In this document: one piece after another, positions 13,671-22,206 of the stretch
Layout: every line of letters starts with the position of its first letter
Numbering within the stretch: the first letter of the stretch is position 1
NCBI GenBank assembly: GCA_017557345.1
Contig: JAFYZR010000009.1
Span: 60,008 to 124,007 of the forward strand
Length of the DNA: 64,000 bases
Direction of reading: 5' to 3'
DNA from: Paludibacteraceae bacterium
GTDB lineage: Bacteria > Bacteroidota > Bacteroidia > Bacteroidales > Paludibacteraceae
The notes under the pieces: generated by a model
Databases searched by the model: none
What the model saw: the letters and a program-made list of their open reading frames with translations, nothing else
Told to the model about the DNA's origin: nothing
Translations under genes and position numbers: made by a program

Positions 13671-15954
13671 GCATTGCCTTGGCAGCCTTGCGTCCGTCGC
13701 TCATAGCCAAGATAACTGTGGCTCCTCCGCGAACGATATCACCTCCTGCGAAAATCGTAGGAATAGCCGACTGCATACCTTCATTAACAACAATCGTGCC
13801 TTTCTTGCTTATCTCCAATCCTTCGACAGAAGAAGGAATAAGCGGGTTTGGACTAACGCCGACAGCCACAATAACCAAATCCACAGGAATGGTTATGGTC
13901 TTGCCTTCTACAGGCACAGGACTGCGACGGCCTGATTCATCCGGTTCACCCAATTCCATCACTTGCAGCACGGCTTCACAAACACGGCCGTTCTCATCCG
14001 CATGATATTCAATTGGGTTATGGAGTGTCATGAATTCAATACCTTCTTGCTTAGCATGATGTACTTCCTCAATACGTGCAGGCATCTCTTCTTCGCTACG
14101 ACGGTAGATAATCATTGCATGTTCTGCGCCCAAACGTTTTGCGGTGCGGACAGCATCCATTGCCGTATTTCCACCACCGATAACTGCTACATTCTTGCCA
14201 TACAATAACGGCGTATCAGTTTCCGGATTAGAAGCATCCATCAGGTTGACACGCGTCAAATATTCATTACACGAAAGAACGCCATTCAGGTTCTCGCCAG
14301 GAATATTCATGAAACGCGGCAGACCGGCTCCGGAACCAACAAAGATGCCTTTGAATCCTTGTTCTTCCAGTTCTTTGATGGAAATTGTTTTTCCGATGAT
14401 GGTATCCGTATGGAATTGTACGCCCAAAGCACGCAAACCATTAATCTCTATATCCACGATAGCGTTTGGCAAACGGAATTCAGGAATACCGTATTTGAGC
14501 ACACCGCCTATCTCATGCAAAGCTTCAAAGACATGCACTTCGTATCCATATTTAGCGGCATCGCCGGCAAATGTCAAACCGGCAGGACCGGAACCGACAA
14601 CAGCAATCTTTGCGCCAGTGGGCTTTTGGCTTTCAACTTTTGACGCATGACTGTTTGCGTAATCTGCGCAGAAACGTTCGAGATAACCGATGGCAACAGC
14701 CGGATGTTTCATCTTTAGATGAATGCAGTTGGCTTCGCATTGTTTCTCCTGCGGGCAGACGCGACCGCAAACAGCGGGAAGAGACGAACTTTCTTTGATG
14801 ACTGCTGCGGCTCCGAGGATATCTCCGGTTTCTAAGGTCTTGATGAATCCGGGAATATTGATATTAACCGGACAACCTTGTACGCAGGTCGGGTTCTTGC
14901 AGTTGAGGCAACGATGGCTTTCTGTGATGGCTTGTTCGAAAGTCAAGCCTTGGTTCACTTCTTCATGCAGACTCTTCACTCGCACTTCCGGACGCAATTC
15001 TGGCATTTGTACGCGTGGAATAGCCACGCGGTCTTTTGGTGTGCCTGTGAAAGGTTCTACTTTGGTAGGTTCTGAGTACGTGTATTGTCTAGGATTACCA
15101 GGTAATTCCTCCGATTTAACCCTTATCTGGGCAGGTTCCTTTAAGTACGCTTGTAGTGCTTCCGTCTCTTCGGTCTTATAGCTCTTCATACGGCTGAGCA
15201 TCTCGTTCCAATCTACCTCATGCGCATCGAACTCCGGACCATCAACACAAACGAATTTCGTTTTGCCGCCAACCGTCACACGACAAGCTCCGCACATTCC
15301 CGTTCCATCGACCATGATGGTGTTGAGCGAAGCCTCTGTCGGGATGTTATATTTAGCGGTCGTAAGTGCCACGAACTTCATCATGATAGCCGGACCGATA
15401 GTGATACATTTATCCACTTTCTCGCGGTTGATCACTTGCTCTACACCAACGGTCACAACGCCTTGCTGGCCGGCTGAGCCATCGTCGGTCATGATGATTA
15501 CTTCATCGGACCATTTGGCTAATTCATCCCGCAAAATCAACAAGTCTTTGTTGCGTGCCGCCAATACGGTAATAACGCGGTTTCCGGCTTTCTTGAGTGC
15601 TTCAGCGATAGGTAACATAGGCGCTGCACCTACGCCGCCACAAGCACAAACGACCGTTCCGTAATTCTCAATTCGCGTCGCGCGGCCAAGCGGACCAACG
15701 ATGTCATGCAGGCTATCACCGGGATTGAGAGCCAGCAGTTTATGCGTAGAAACGCCTATTTGTTGAACCACCAGCGTTATTGTGCCGCGTTCGGTATCTG
15801 CGGCGGCGATGGTTAACGGAACGCGCTCAGAGTTGGCGTCCACACGAATAATAACGAAATGTCCGGCTCTGCGGCTACGCGCAATGAGCGGAGCTTCCAC
15901 AACAAGCTCCGCTACATTTTCCGAAAAGAATTTCTTAGATAGAATTTTGTTCAT
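13654..15954 (-). CDS. fused NfnA/NfnB-type NADPH:ferredoxin oxidoreductase (annotated as glutamate synthase small chain fusion)
   Basis: A 766-aa fusion common in Bacteroidota. Residues 1-275 are a ferredoxin-NADP+ reductase-like module (RVPLTIAAAD for flavin, CACGGVGAAPMLPIAEAL for the nucleotide, and the cysteine cluster GTGMCGACRVTV...FVCVDGPEFD). Residues about 330-766 are the GltD/NfnB module with Fe-S motifs CLNCKNPTCVQGCPVN and CGRVCPQEKQCEANC, FAD motif VVGSGPAGLTFAG and NADPH motif VIGGGNTAMDAVRTA. In separate form these two chains make the electron-bifurcating NfnAB that couples NADH, NADPH and ferredoxin. No glutamate synthase large subunit is next to it, so the bifurcation role is more likely than glutamate synthesis; this is inference from family knowledge. 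Confidence 0.9.
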   Translation of the reverse strand: MNKILSKKFFSENVAELVVEAPLIARSRRAGHFVIIRVDANSERVPLTIAAADTERGTITLVVQQIGVSTHKLLALNPGDSLHDIVGPLGRATRIENYGTVVCACGGVGAAPMLPIAEALKKAGNRVITVLAARNKDLLILRDELAKWSDEVIIMTDDGSAGQQGVVTVGVEQVINREKVDKCITIGPAIMMKFVALTTAKYNIPTEASLNTIMVDGTGMCGACRVTVGGKTKFVCVDGPEFDAHEVDWNEMLSRMKSYKTEETEALQAYLKEPAQIRVKSEELPGNPRQYTYSEPTKVEPFTGTPKDRVAIPRVQMPELRPEVRVKSLHEEVNQGLTFEQAITESHRCLNCKNPTCVQGCPVNINIPGFIKTLETGDILGAAAVIKESSSLPAVCGRVCPQEKQCEANCIHLKMKHPAVAIGYLERFCADYANSHASKVESQKPTGAKIAVVGSGPAGLTFAGDAAKYGYEVHVFEALHEIGGVLKYGIPEFRLPNAIVDIEINGLRALGVQFHTDTIIGKTISIKELEEQGFKGIFVGSGAGLPRFMNIPGENLNGVLSCNEYLTRVNLMDASNPETDTPLLYGKNVAVIGGGNTAMDAVRTAKRLGAEHAMIIYRRSEEEMPARIEEVHHAKQEGIEFMTLHNPIEYHADENGRVCEAVLQVMELGEPDESGRRSPVPVEGKTITIPVDLVIVAVGVSPNPLIPSSVEGLEISKKGTIVVNEGMQSAIPTIFAGGDIVRGGATVILAMSDGRKAAKAMHEYLS

Positions 15955-16833
15955 TTAGAAATATTTTGTTTCCTTGCCTACGATAGAGGAAAGGAGGTTG
16001 TTTGCCAAACGGCTTGCGCCGAAACGGAAGGATTCATTGTTAAGCCACTCTTCGCCAAGAATTTCCTTAACCAGCGTGAAGTGCTGAACCGCTTCGTCGG
16101 TTGTAGAAACGCCACCTGCGGGTTTGTAACCCATCTTGATGCCGGTCTTCTCGCGCCATGCCTTGATAGCGTTGCACATCACGAATGTGGCTTCCGGAGT
16201 CGCGTTGACGGCAATCTTTCCGGTTGAAGTCTTGATAAAGTCACAGCCTGCAGCCATCGATAAAATCGATGCTTTCCATATGTTCTCAGCCGTATTGAGC
16301 ATACCTGTCTCGAGAATCACCTTTAGGTGATGATTGCCGCAAACGGCTTTGAGTTCGGAAATCTCGTCGAAGCATTCTTGATAGCGTCCTTCAAGGAACT
16401 TGCCAACGCTCAGCACGATGTCAATCTCGGTTGCTCCGGCTTTGAGAGCGAGTGCCGTTTCTGCTATTTTGACTTCCAGGAAGCTCTGCGAACTTGGGAA
16501 AACGCCACTAACACAGGCGATATTGAATTTCGGATCCTTAAGCGCTTTGCGCACATATTCTGCCATAGCAGGATAAACGCAGATTGCGGCTACGTTAGGA
16601 ATGCCCGGAAAATCTTTCTCAAAGTTATTGACTGCATTCGCCATCTTTTCTACTTTTGCGATGGTGTCGTCTGCGCTTAGCGTAGTGTAGTCGATTTGGT
16701 GCAAGCACTCTTTCCAAACCTCAACGTTATTGTTCTCTGCAAAATGTTTTGCTTCGATGTCAGCCACTTGAGCTTTTACTTGCTCATCGGTAAATGGGCA
16801 GGGATACTGCGCAAATAATTCTTCAAAATTCAT
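15955..16833 (-). CDS. deoC: deoxyribose-phosphate aldolase
   Basis: Splits 2-deoxyribose-5-phosphate into glyceraldehyde-3-phosphate and acetaldehyde. The 292-aa protein has the Schiff-base lysine in DFIKTSTGKIA, and the upstream catalytic block with LKVILETGML (Lys and Glu) and VCVYPAM. It is of the longer class (about 250-300 aa) with an N-terminal helical extension. The stop codon abuts the start of the NfnAB-type gene with no gap. The nucleoside phosphorylase at 35.4 kb could feed the same salvage route, but only as an inference. Confidence 0.95.
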   Translation of the reverse strand: MNFEELFAQYPCPFTDEQVKAQVADIEAKHFAENNNVEVWKECLHQIDYTTLSADDTIAKVEKMANAVNNFEKDFPGIPNVAAICVYPAMAEYVRKALKDPKFNIACVSGVFPSSQSFLEVKIAETALALKAGATEIDIVLSVGKFLEGRYQECFDEISELKAVCGNHHLKVILETGMLNTAENIWKASILSMAAGCDFIKTSTGKIAVNATPEATFVMCNAIKAWREKTGIKMGYKPAGGVSTTDEAVQHFTLVKEILGEEWLNNESFRFGASRLANNLLSSIVGKETKYF

Positions 16834-16852
16834 GATATTTTATGTTAAATTG

Positions 16853-17566
16853 TTAAACGGTCTTCTTTTTGGGAGTTGCTTTCTTGGCAACTTTCTCTTC
16901 GTTAGCCAGCCGGGCGATAATCGTCTCGTTGCCACGAACGGCTTCACCAACTTCGACAAACATATCTGTGTCGAGAGGCAGATACATATCCACGCGCGAA
17001 CCAAGTTTGATGAAACCAAGGTGCGTGTTACGATGTGCAAAATGGCCTGGTTTGGCGTAGGTCACGATGCGACGAGCCATAGCGCCTGCCACTTGGCGAA
17101 TGGCAATCTGCACTTTGCTTGGCGTCTCGATTACCACGAGTGAACGCTCGTTCTCTGTACTTGATTTCGGCAACCATGCGCCTTTGTGACGGCCTTTCTG
17201 ATGCTCGCTGACGAGGACTGTTCCTTCAATCGGATACCAGTTGGCATGCACATTGAATGGAGACATGAAGATGGATACTTGCAGTTTGCGCTCATGGAAA
17301 TACTCGTTTTCATCCGTCGGCTCAATCACTACTACGCGGCCATCGGCTGGAGCGATGATGAAGTTCGGGTCGTCTATTTCTAACACGCGCACAGGATTAC
17401 GGAAGAAATAGGTGACGAACACTAACAGCAAAGCTGTTAACGCCAGCGTGATGCCGAAAATCCAATGCGGGAAATACATAAATACGGGTACGTTGATGAT
17501 AAATAGCAGCAGTACGATGCCGATAATCATCGTCCGTCCTTCTCTGTGAATGCGTGGTCTTTTCAT
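16853..17566 (-). CDS. psd: phosphatidylserine decarboxylase proenzyme
   Basis: Makes phosphatidylethanolamine at the inner membrane. The 237-aa protein has an N-terminal hydrophobic pair of segments (residues 12-50), the ADGRVVVIEPTDE region, SIFMSPFNVHANWYP, and the self-cleavage site in KLGSRVDMYLP, where the Ser becomes the pyruvoyl group. The family consensus is LGST or FGSRVD; the GS pair is present. The C-terminal tail is Lys-rich. The usual partner pssA is not next to it; an SRPBCC protein gene precedes it by 16 bp. Confidence 0.94.
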   Translation of the reverse strand: MKRPRIHREGRTMIIGIVLLLFIINVPVFMYFPHWIFGITLALTALLLVFVTYFFRNPVRVLEIDDPNFIIAPADGRVVVIEPTDENEYFHERKLQVSIFMSPFNVHANWYPIEGTVLVSEHQKGRHKGAWLPKSSTENERSLVVIETPSKVQIAIRQVAGAMARRIVTYAKPGHFAHRNTHLGFIKLGSRVDMYLPLDTDMFVEVGEAVRGNETIIARLANEEKVAKKATPKKKTV

Positions 17567-17582
17567 ATATTGTCTTTATTCG

Positions 17583-18014
17583 TTATGCCCATTGGGAATA
17601 CGGAAATTGTGCCAGCATGTCTGCGGCCTGATCCAGTCCCGTTTGCAGTTTCTTTTCTATCATAAACTTGAACATCATCGGGATGTCCGCTTTGACGGTC
17701 AGTTTGAGTCTGGTATCAACCGGACTCACTTCTTTCATCTGAATCCAGAAGTTCGCTTGCATCGGAATGCCTTCTGCGCCGAATTTAATCGTATCATTCT
17801 CGATGCGGTCAACGATGGCGATAGTTATTTTCTGTCCCAGTCCGTCTACTTTCATGCGTACGCGGTCGGGAGAAATCTCCATTTCTTGAATCTTATCTTG
17901 AGGAATAAGATCACGGACGCGTTCAAGGCTTTCCATATTGCTCAAAACGCGATAAATCTGCTCTGCAGAGCACGGAGCCGACGTTATTTTGCTTTCGTAT
18001 TTCGATTCACTCAT
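17583..18014 (-). CDS. SRPBCC / START-like domain protein
   Basis: A 143-aa soluble protein with the pattern of the polyketide-cyclase/START superfamily: N-terminal beta strand and two helices (EQIYRVLSNMESLERV), a central curved sheet, and a long C-terminal helix (MFKFMIEKKLQTGLDQAADMLAQF). Such proteins bind a hydrophobic ligand in a deep pocket; the ligand here is unknown. It is the first gene of the minus-strand run going to rfbB and has a clear promoter 24 bp upstream. Its place before psd suggests, weakly, a lipid-related role. Confidence 0.75.
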   Translation of the reverse strand: MSESKYESKITSAPCSAEQIYRVLSNMESLERVRDLIPQDKIQEMEISPDRVRMKVDGLGQKITIAIVDRIENDTIKFGAEGIPMQANFWIQMKEVSPVDTRLKLTVKADIPMMFKFMIEKKLQTGLDQAADMLAQFPYSQWA

Positions 18015-18037
18015 ACCTTGAAAACCAAATTAGCGTG

Positions 18038-18069
18038 CAAAGATAATAAAAATATTTGACATATGCAAA
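18038..18069 (-). promoter_or_regulatory. promoter of the SRPBCC-psd-deoC-nfnAB run
   Basis: Minus strand TTTG at 18069-18066 and TATCTTTG at 18045-18038, gap 20 nt. Confidence 0.85.
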
Positions 18070-18123
18070 TATTTGTGATATTTTTTTGAAAAACTGAGCA
18101 AAAATCTAATTTTGCAAAGAGAA

Positions 18124-18222
18124 AATGTTCAATTTTACGGGTTATCGAGGTTTGCTCGGTATTATGTCGAGGTTTTGACCTATGAAAAACCCTAAAAACT
18201 CATCCCAAAATGTTCTATTTTT
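18124..18222 (-). repeat. intergenic repeat copy (reverse orientation)
   Basis: Bounded by AATGTTCAATTTT and AAAATGTTCTATTTTT, with TATCGAGG, CGGTATTATGTCGAGG and TTTTGACCTATG inside; the reverse complement of the 9.3 and 31.9 kb copies. One end overlaps the stop of the lipoprotein gene. Confidence 0.8.
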
Positions 18223-18694
18223 CCAGCCGTTTCTGGTATTTTTGTACTTCTAATGAAGTACGTGCAATTCGGCGCTCAAGTTCTTTGATGTCGGAAATGA
18301 CAATCTTCAGATGTTCCGCGCGATCCACTCGTTCGGCATCTTTCCCTTTTAGATTATTGTCGGGATAAGTCTGCCGTTTTCCATTCCGATAAAGCAGCAA
18401 ATCCCGTCCGTCATCACGCACCAAAATACGCAATCCGTTCTGACCCGTGGTTACATAGTAACCATGATCCTGATATTTCTCGTTGCGCTCGTATTTAAAT
18501 AAGGTCAACAGACTATCCGAAACAGGCAATAGCGAATCCAGTTGCGCTTGATAAAAGTCAAGACTGCGTTGCTGTTCGATCAGCGAGACGGAGTCTCGAA
18601 TATGTTTCTCGGCACGGTATTTGTCAGCTGCACTTTGATGATTGCAGGCAACGAAACACATGGCACAAACCACAAAAGCAAGGAATTTTTTCAT
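18215..18694 (-). CDS. small lipoprotein with coiled-coil ends, function unknown
   Basis: A 159-aa protein with a lipoprotein signal (MKKFLAFVVCAMCFVAC, Cys at residue 17 followed by Asn-His). Residues 25-62 and 125-158 are charged and heptad-like, probably coiled coils; the middle (about 70-105) is a small beta-rich part with YVTTGQNGLRILVRDDGRD. I recognise no family. Asn after the lipid Cys does not by itself tell inner from outer membrane in Bacteroidota. It is divergent from the secreted nuclease gene, sharing a compact 40-bp promoter region. Confidence 0.75.
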   Translation of the reverse strand: MKKFLAFVVCAMCFVACNHQSAADKYRAEKHIRDSVSLIEQQRSLDFYQAQLDSLLPVSDSLLTLFKYERNEKYQDHGYYVTTGQNGLRILVRDDGRDLLLYRNGKRQTYPDNNLKGKDAERVDRAEHLKIVISDIKELERRIARTSLEVQKYQKRLEK

Positions 18695-18702
18695 ATCGGT
18701 TG

Positions 18703-18734
18703 CAAAATTAGTAAAAATTTTCTATTTATGCAAA
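18703..18734 (-). promoter_or_regulatory. promoter of the lipoprotein gene
   Basis: Minus strand TTTG at 18734-18731 and TAATTTTG at 18710-18703, gap 20 nt; its upstream end lies 6 bp from the start of the opposite promoter. Confidence 0.85.
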
Positions 18735-18740
18735 AAAAAA

Positions 18741-18772
18741 TTTGCATATGTGCGATTTTTATTGTAATTTTG
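18741..18772 (+). promoter_or_regulatory. promoter of the secreted endonuclease/phosphatase gene
   Basis: TTTG at 18741-18744 and TAATTTTG at 18765-18772, gap 20 nt. The two -33 boxes of this divergent pair are only 6 bp apart, so polymerases probably exclude each other. Confidence 0.85.
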
Positions 18773-18823
18773 TGGCGAAATTCGAAAATATGCGTGCAAA
18801 CAAATAAAATTATCAAATATTCT

Positions 18824-19906
18824 ATGAAACACACTATGCTTTGGGTCGCAGCGCTGATGCTATCTATCTGTAGCACGGCTTATGCGCAAGAGTCACAACA
18901 GCAAGCGAGCGAAGGGCAATATGTTCGTTGCATCGCTTTCTACAACCTTGAAAATCTCTTCGATACGATTCACGATGAAGGGAAAAATGACTATGAATAC
19001 TTGCCGGATGGCGGTAATAAATGGACGTCTTTAAAGTACGAAAACAAAGTTAAAAACATGGCATATGCCGTTTCTCAGTTAGGTACAGATTATGATCCGA
19101 GAGGTGCTGCATGTGTCGGCGTAGCCGAGGTGGAGAATATCGGTTGCTTGTATGATCTTTGTGCTGAGGCGAACAGCAAATATGGCCGTCGTTTCAAACC
19201 GATTTTGCTCGAAGGTCCGGATCGTCGTGGCGTAGATGTCGGTTTCCTGTATGATACGGTTATGTTCAAGCCTTCTAAAGTGAATGGTTTCGAACTCAAA
19301 GCGCATTATGCTGATGGTGGCGAAATCAAAACGCGTCTTCAACTCTGCGTTTCCGGATATCTGATGGGCGATGGCAAACCGGAAAAAGTTCATATCATTG
19401 TCAACCACTGGCCGAGCCGTTATGGCGGCGAATTGTCTTCGCGTCCCGGTCGTGACACGGCAGCTATGCTGTGCAAATCGATTTGCGACTCGATTTATAT
19501 GAAAGAGCCACGTGCAAAAATCATCATCATGGGCGACTTGAACGATGATCCGTATAACCATAGTTGTGCAGATGTGCTCAAGGCACGCAAACATCGCGAG
19601 GATGTAGAAGAGCAAGGTTTCTTCAATACTATGTGGCAGATGCTCGATCGTGGTATCGGTTCGTTGGCTTACAACGGCAGTTGGAATCTCTTCGACCAGA
19701 TTATCATCAACGAGCCGCTGATGAACGAGAAGTTGGAAAACGGCAAATGGATATACTGGAAAGCCCAGATTTTCAATAAACCGTTCTTGACTGTTCAGGA
19801 AGGAAAAGATAAAGGAACGCCGCTTCGTACCACCAAAGCCGGTGTTTGGCAAAATGGATACGGAGACCACTATCCGACCATGATTTACCTGATTCGCAAA
19901 AAGTAA
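18824..19906 (+). CDS. secreted endonuclease/exonuclease/phosphatase family protein
   Basis: A 360-aa exported metal-dependent phosphoesterase. Signal peptide MKHTMLWVAALMLSICSTAYA, then the EEP fold motifs: YNLENLFDT, the metal-binding Glu in VAEVEN, the His of VNHWPSRYGG, MGDLNDDP and the C-terminal GDHYPTMIY with the catalytic Asp-His pair. The subfamily matches secreted Bacteroidota proteins that may cleave nucleic acids or phosphodiesters outside the cytoplasm; the substrate is not evident. The ATG at 18824 is chosen because the signal peptide begins there and the promoter ends 51 bp upstream; longer in-frame reading would pass through the promoter. Confidence 0.88.
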   Translation: MKHTMLWVAALMLSICSTAYAQESQQQASEGQYVRCIAFYNLENLFDTIHDEGKNDYEYLPDGGNKWTSLKYENKVKNMAYAVSQLGTDYDPRGAACVGVAEVENIGCLYDLCAEANSKYGRRFKPILLEGPDRRGVDVGFLYDTVMFKPSKVNGFELKAHYADGGEIKTRLQLCVSGYLMGDGKPEKVHIIVNHWPSRYGGELSSRPGRDTAAMLCKSICDSIYMKEPRAKIIIMGDLNDDPYNHSCADVLKARKHREDVEEQGFFNTMWQMLDRGIGSLAYNGSWNLFDQIIINEPLMNEKLENGKWIYWKAQIFNKPFLTVQEGKDKGTPLRTTKAGVWQNGYGDHYPTMIYLIRKK

Positions 19907-19943
19907 ATCATAAATTTGAAACCATAAATTATAATCAAAATCA

Positions 19944-20252
19944 ATGGCTTTACAATTAAATCGAAATACAGCGCCGATTAGGATGCGTAATTACGGACGC
20001 ATCGTCCAAGATATGATTGCTTATGCAGGTAATATGCCTGCAGGACCGGAACGCGATTCTTTGGAGGTTTATATCGCGCAATGTATGCGCCAAAGAAATT
20101 TGGTGTGGAATCGTGACCAGGAAGCGGGGCTGAATCGTGTGAAAGAGGATATCATCCGCTTGTCGGATGGTAAACTGACTTGTGACTCGCCGGCTTTTGA
20201 GCAAATGTTGGCGCAGTCAAATGCTAACGGAGTCAAAAAGAAGAAAAAATAA
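19944..20252 (+). CDS. short DUF4290-like protein
   Basis: A 102-aa soluble protein. The part LNRNTAPIRMRNYGRIVQDMIAYA and the later NLVWNRDQ...DIIRLSDGKLTCDSP resemble the start and middle of DUF4290, a conserved Bacteroidota protein of about 200 aa and unknown function. If correct, this version is roughly half length and ends in a KKKKK tail. It lies 37 bp after the nuclease gene and 22 bp before prs on the same strand. The assignment rests on pattern memory only. Confidence 0.6.
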   Translation: MALQLNRNTAPIRMRNYGRIVQDMIAYAGNMPAGPERDSLEVYIAQCMRQRNLVWNRDQEAGLNRVKEDIIRLSDGKLTCDSPAFEQMLAQSNANGVKKKKK

Positions 20253-20274
20253 CTAAAATTAGTGAATAAAGTTT

Positions 20275-21234
20275 ATGGAAGAAACTAATCAGTTTAAAAT
20301 TTTCGCGGGCTCCAAAGGCGAAGCTTTGGCTCATCGCGTTTGTGAAGAGTTAGGTAAACCGTTAGGAAAATTGCATGTAGATCGCTTTTCCGATGGCGAG
20401 TTTTGTGCTTATTTCGAAGAGTCCGTTCGTGGTCAGTCTGTTTATTTGGTTCAGCCGACATGTCCTAACAGTGACAATCTGATGGAGTTGCTGCTTATGA
20501 TCGATGCGGCAAAACGTGCTAGTGCGGCTAAGGTGATTGCGGTAATCCCGTATTTCGGTTGGGCAAGACAAGACCGAAAAGACAAACCCCGTGTGTCGAT
20601 TGGAGCGAAACTGGTGGCAAATATGCTTCAAACGGCCGGTGCTGACCGTGTGATAACGGTTGATTTGCATGCGGATCAGATACAGGGATTCTTCGATATA
20701 CCGGTTGATCATATTTATGGTTCAAATGTCTTAGCGCCTTATATTGCTTCCTTGAATCTCAAAAAACTGATTGTGGCTTCTCCGGATGTCGGTGGTTCGA
20801 AAAGAGCCTCTAACTTTGCGAAAAAACTGCATATTATGACAGATCGCGAAGTGCCGATGGTTATTTGCTATAAGAATCGTCCGGACTTTAATAAGGTTTC
20901 CGAAATTCGCGTTTTGGGTGATGTTTACGGCAAAGATGTTGTTCTCTTTGATGATATTGCAGATACCGCAGGAACACTCTGCAAAGCAGCGGAAGTAATG
21001 CGCGATGGTGGCGCTAAATCTGTTCGTGCTGTCGTAACGCATGGTGTTTTGAGTGGTAATGCTTGCCAACGCATCGAAGAGTCTGTGCTTGAAGAGATTA
21101 TTTGCACCGACTCAATTCCTATCGATCCCGCTTGTTGCTCCAAGTTGCATATAGAGAGTTTGGCTTTACCTATCGCTCAAACGATTCGTGCAATCCAAAA
21201 TCATACCTCCGTTAGTGAAACGAATGTACGTTAA
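20275..21234 (+). CDS. prs: ribose-phosphate pyrophosphokinase
   Basis: Makes PRPP from ribose-5-phosphate and ATP for nucleotide, His and Trp synthesis. The 319-aa protein shows the family blocks: KIFAGSKGEALAHRV, HVDRFSDGEF, PYFGWARQDRK, VDLHADQIQGFFDIPVDH (metal and ATP site) and the PRPP loop DDIADTAGTLCKAAEVM. Full length and intact. The last 11 bp overlap the start of the next gene in the arrangement ATGtacgtTAA, which suggests coupled translation. Confidence 0.97.
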   Translation: MEETNQFKIFAGSKGEALAHRVCEELGKPLGKLHVDRFSDGEFCAYFEESVRGQSVYLVQPTCPNSDNLMELLLMIDAAKRASAAKVIAVIPYFGWARQDRKDKPRVSIGAKLVANMLQTAGADRVITVDLHADQIQGFFDIPVDHIYGSNVLAPYIASLNLKKLIVASPDVGGSKRASNFAKKLHIMTDREVPMVICYKNRPDFNKVSEIRVLGDVYGKDVVLFDDIADTAGTLCKAAEVMRDGGAKSVRAVVTHGVLSGNACQRIEESVLEEIICTDSIPIDPACCSKLHIESLALPIAQTIRAIQNHTSVSETNVR

Positions 21235-22204
21235 ATATCTCTTAATAGGGATAGGGGCAAGCATTTTATGCTTGTTCTCTTCTTGTGGAAAGAAAACAGC
21301 GCAATTTAGTCGTCCTGCTTTTTCCGGAGACTCTGCTTATATGTATATCGAGCGTCAGATGGCATTTGGCCCGCGCGTGCCGAATAGTGCGGCACACACG
21401 CAATGCGCTGTGTGGCTGATAGAGCAACTCCGCGCTTTTGGCGCTGAAGTGGAACTGCAAAAAGGTTTTATGCCTGACTATCGCGGAAATAATCAGCAGA
21501 TATACAATATCATCGGTCATTTTAACACACCCGAAACGGCATCTCGTCCACGCGTTCTTTTAGGCGCACATTATGACACACGCCCTTGGTGCGATGAGGA
21601 AGAGAATTATTCCGATAGATATTATAATGTTCCGGGAGCCAACGATGGCGCAAGTGGCGTAGGTGTGTTGCTGGAGATTGCACGTCAAATTGGACTGCGT
21701 TTGGCAGATTCTGTCTCAATCACGCCGGTGGATATCATTTTCTTTGATGTGGAAGACATGGGAACGCCGCATTTCTATACCGGCTCGGAACGGGAAGATA
21801 CTTGGTGCCTCGGTTCGCAATTATGGGCGACGAACTATGCTAAGAACTTAATGCCGCAATACCAATACGGTGTTATTCTTGATATGGTTGGTGCACCTGA
21901 TGCTTCATTCCCGCGAGAAATGTATTCTACCAATTATGCGGCTAACTACCAGCAGCAAATCTGGCGTTCGGCTGAACAGTTGGGATATGGCGCACTCTTT
22001 AATAATCAGCAATCGTATCCTATCACCGACGACCATTATTACATCAATTATATCGCTGGAATACCGTGCGTGGATATCATTCATTATGACATCCGTAATG
22101 CTACGGGATTTGCGTCATGGTGGCATACCAGGCAAGATGATATGAGCAATATCTCTAAATCTACCCTTCAAGCGGTTGGAGAAGTGGTTATGAGTCTGTT
22201 GTAA
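21224..22204 (+). CDS. M28-family lipoprotein, probable glutaminyl-peptide cyclotransferase
   Basis: A 326-aa protein with a lipoprotein signal (LCLFSSCGKKTA, Cys at about residue 22) and an M28 zinc-peptidase fold. Metal-site motifs are GAHYDTRPW, GANDGASGVGVLLEIAR (Asp), FFDVEDMG (Glu-Asp) and CVDIIHYD (His). The single-zinc D/E/H set and the DVEDMG motif resemble glutaminyl cyclases of Bacteroidota, such as that of Porphyromonas, which turn N-terminal Gln of exported proteins into pyroglutamate; many proteins exported in this phylum begin with Gln after signal cleavage. An aminopeptidase function is the alternative. It directly precedes sufC by 2 bp. Confidence 0.82.
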   Translation: MYVKYLLIGIGASILCLFSSCGKKTAQFSRPAFSGDSAYMYIERQMAFGPRVPNSAAHTQCAVWLIEQLRAFGAEVELQKGFMPDYRGNNQQIYNIIGHFNTPETASRPRVLLGAHYDTRPWCDEEENYSDRYYNVPGANDGASGVGVLLEIARQIGLRLADSVSITPVDIIFFDVEDMGTPHFYTGSEREDTWCLGSQLWATNYAKNLMPQYQYGVILDMVGAPDASFPREMYSTNYAANYQQQIWRSAEQLGYGALFNNQQSYPITDDHYYINYIAGIPCVDIIHYDIRNATGFASWWHTRQDDMSNISKSTLQAVGEVVMSLL

Positions 22205-22206
22205 AG

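Noticed and set aside
13654-15954. Fused oxidoreductase as a true glutamate synthase small subunit
   Set aside because: No large subunit gene adjacent, and the N-terminal module is of the NfnA/dihydroorotate-dehydrogenase electron-transfer type.
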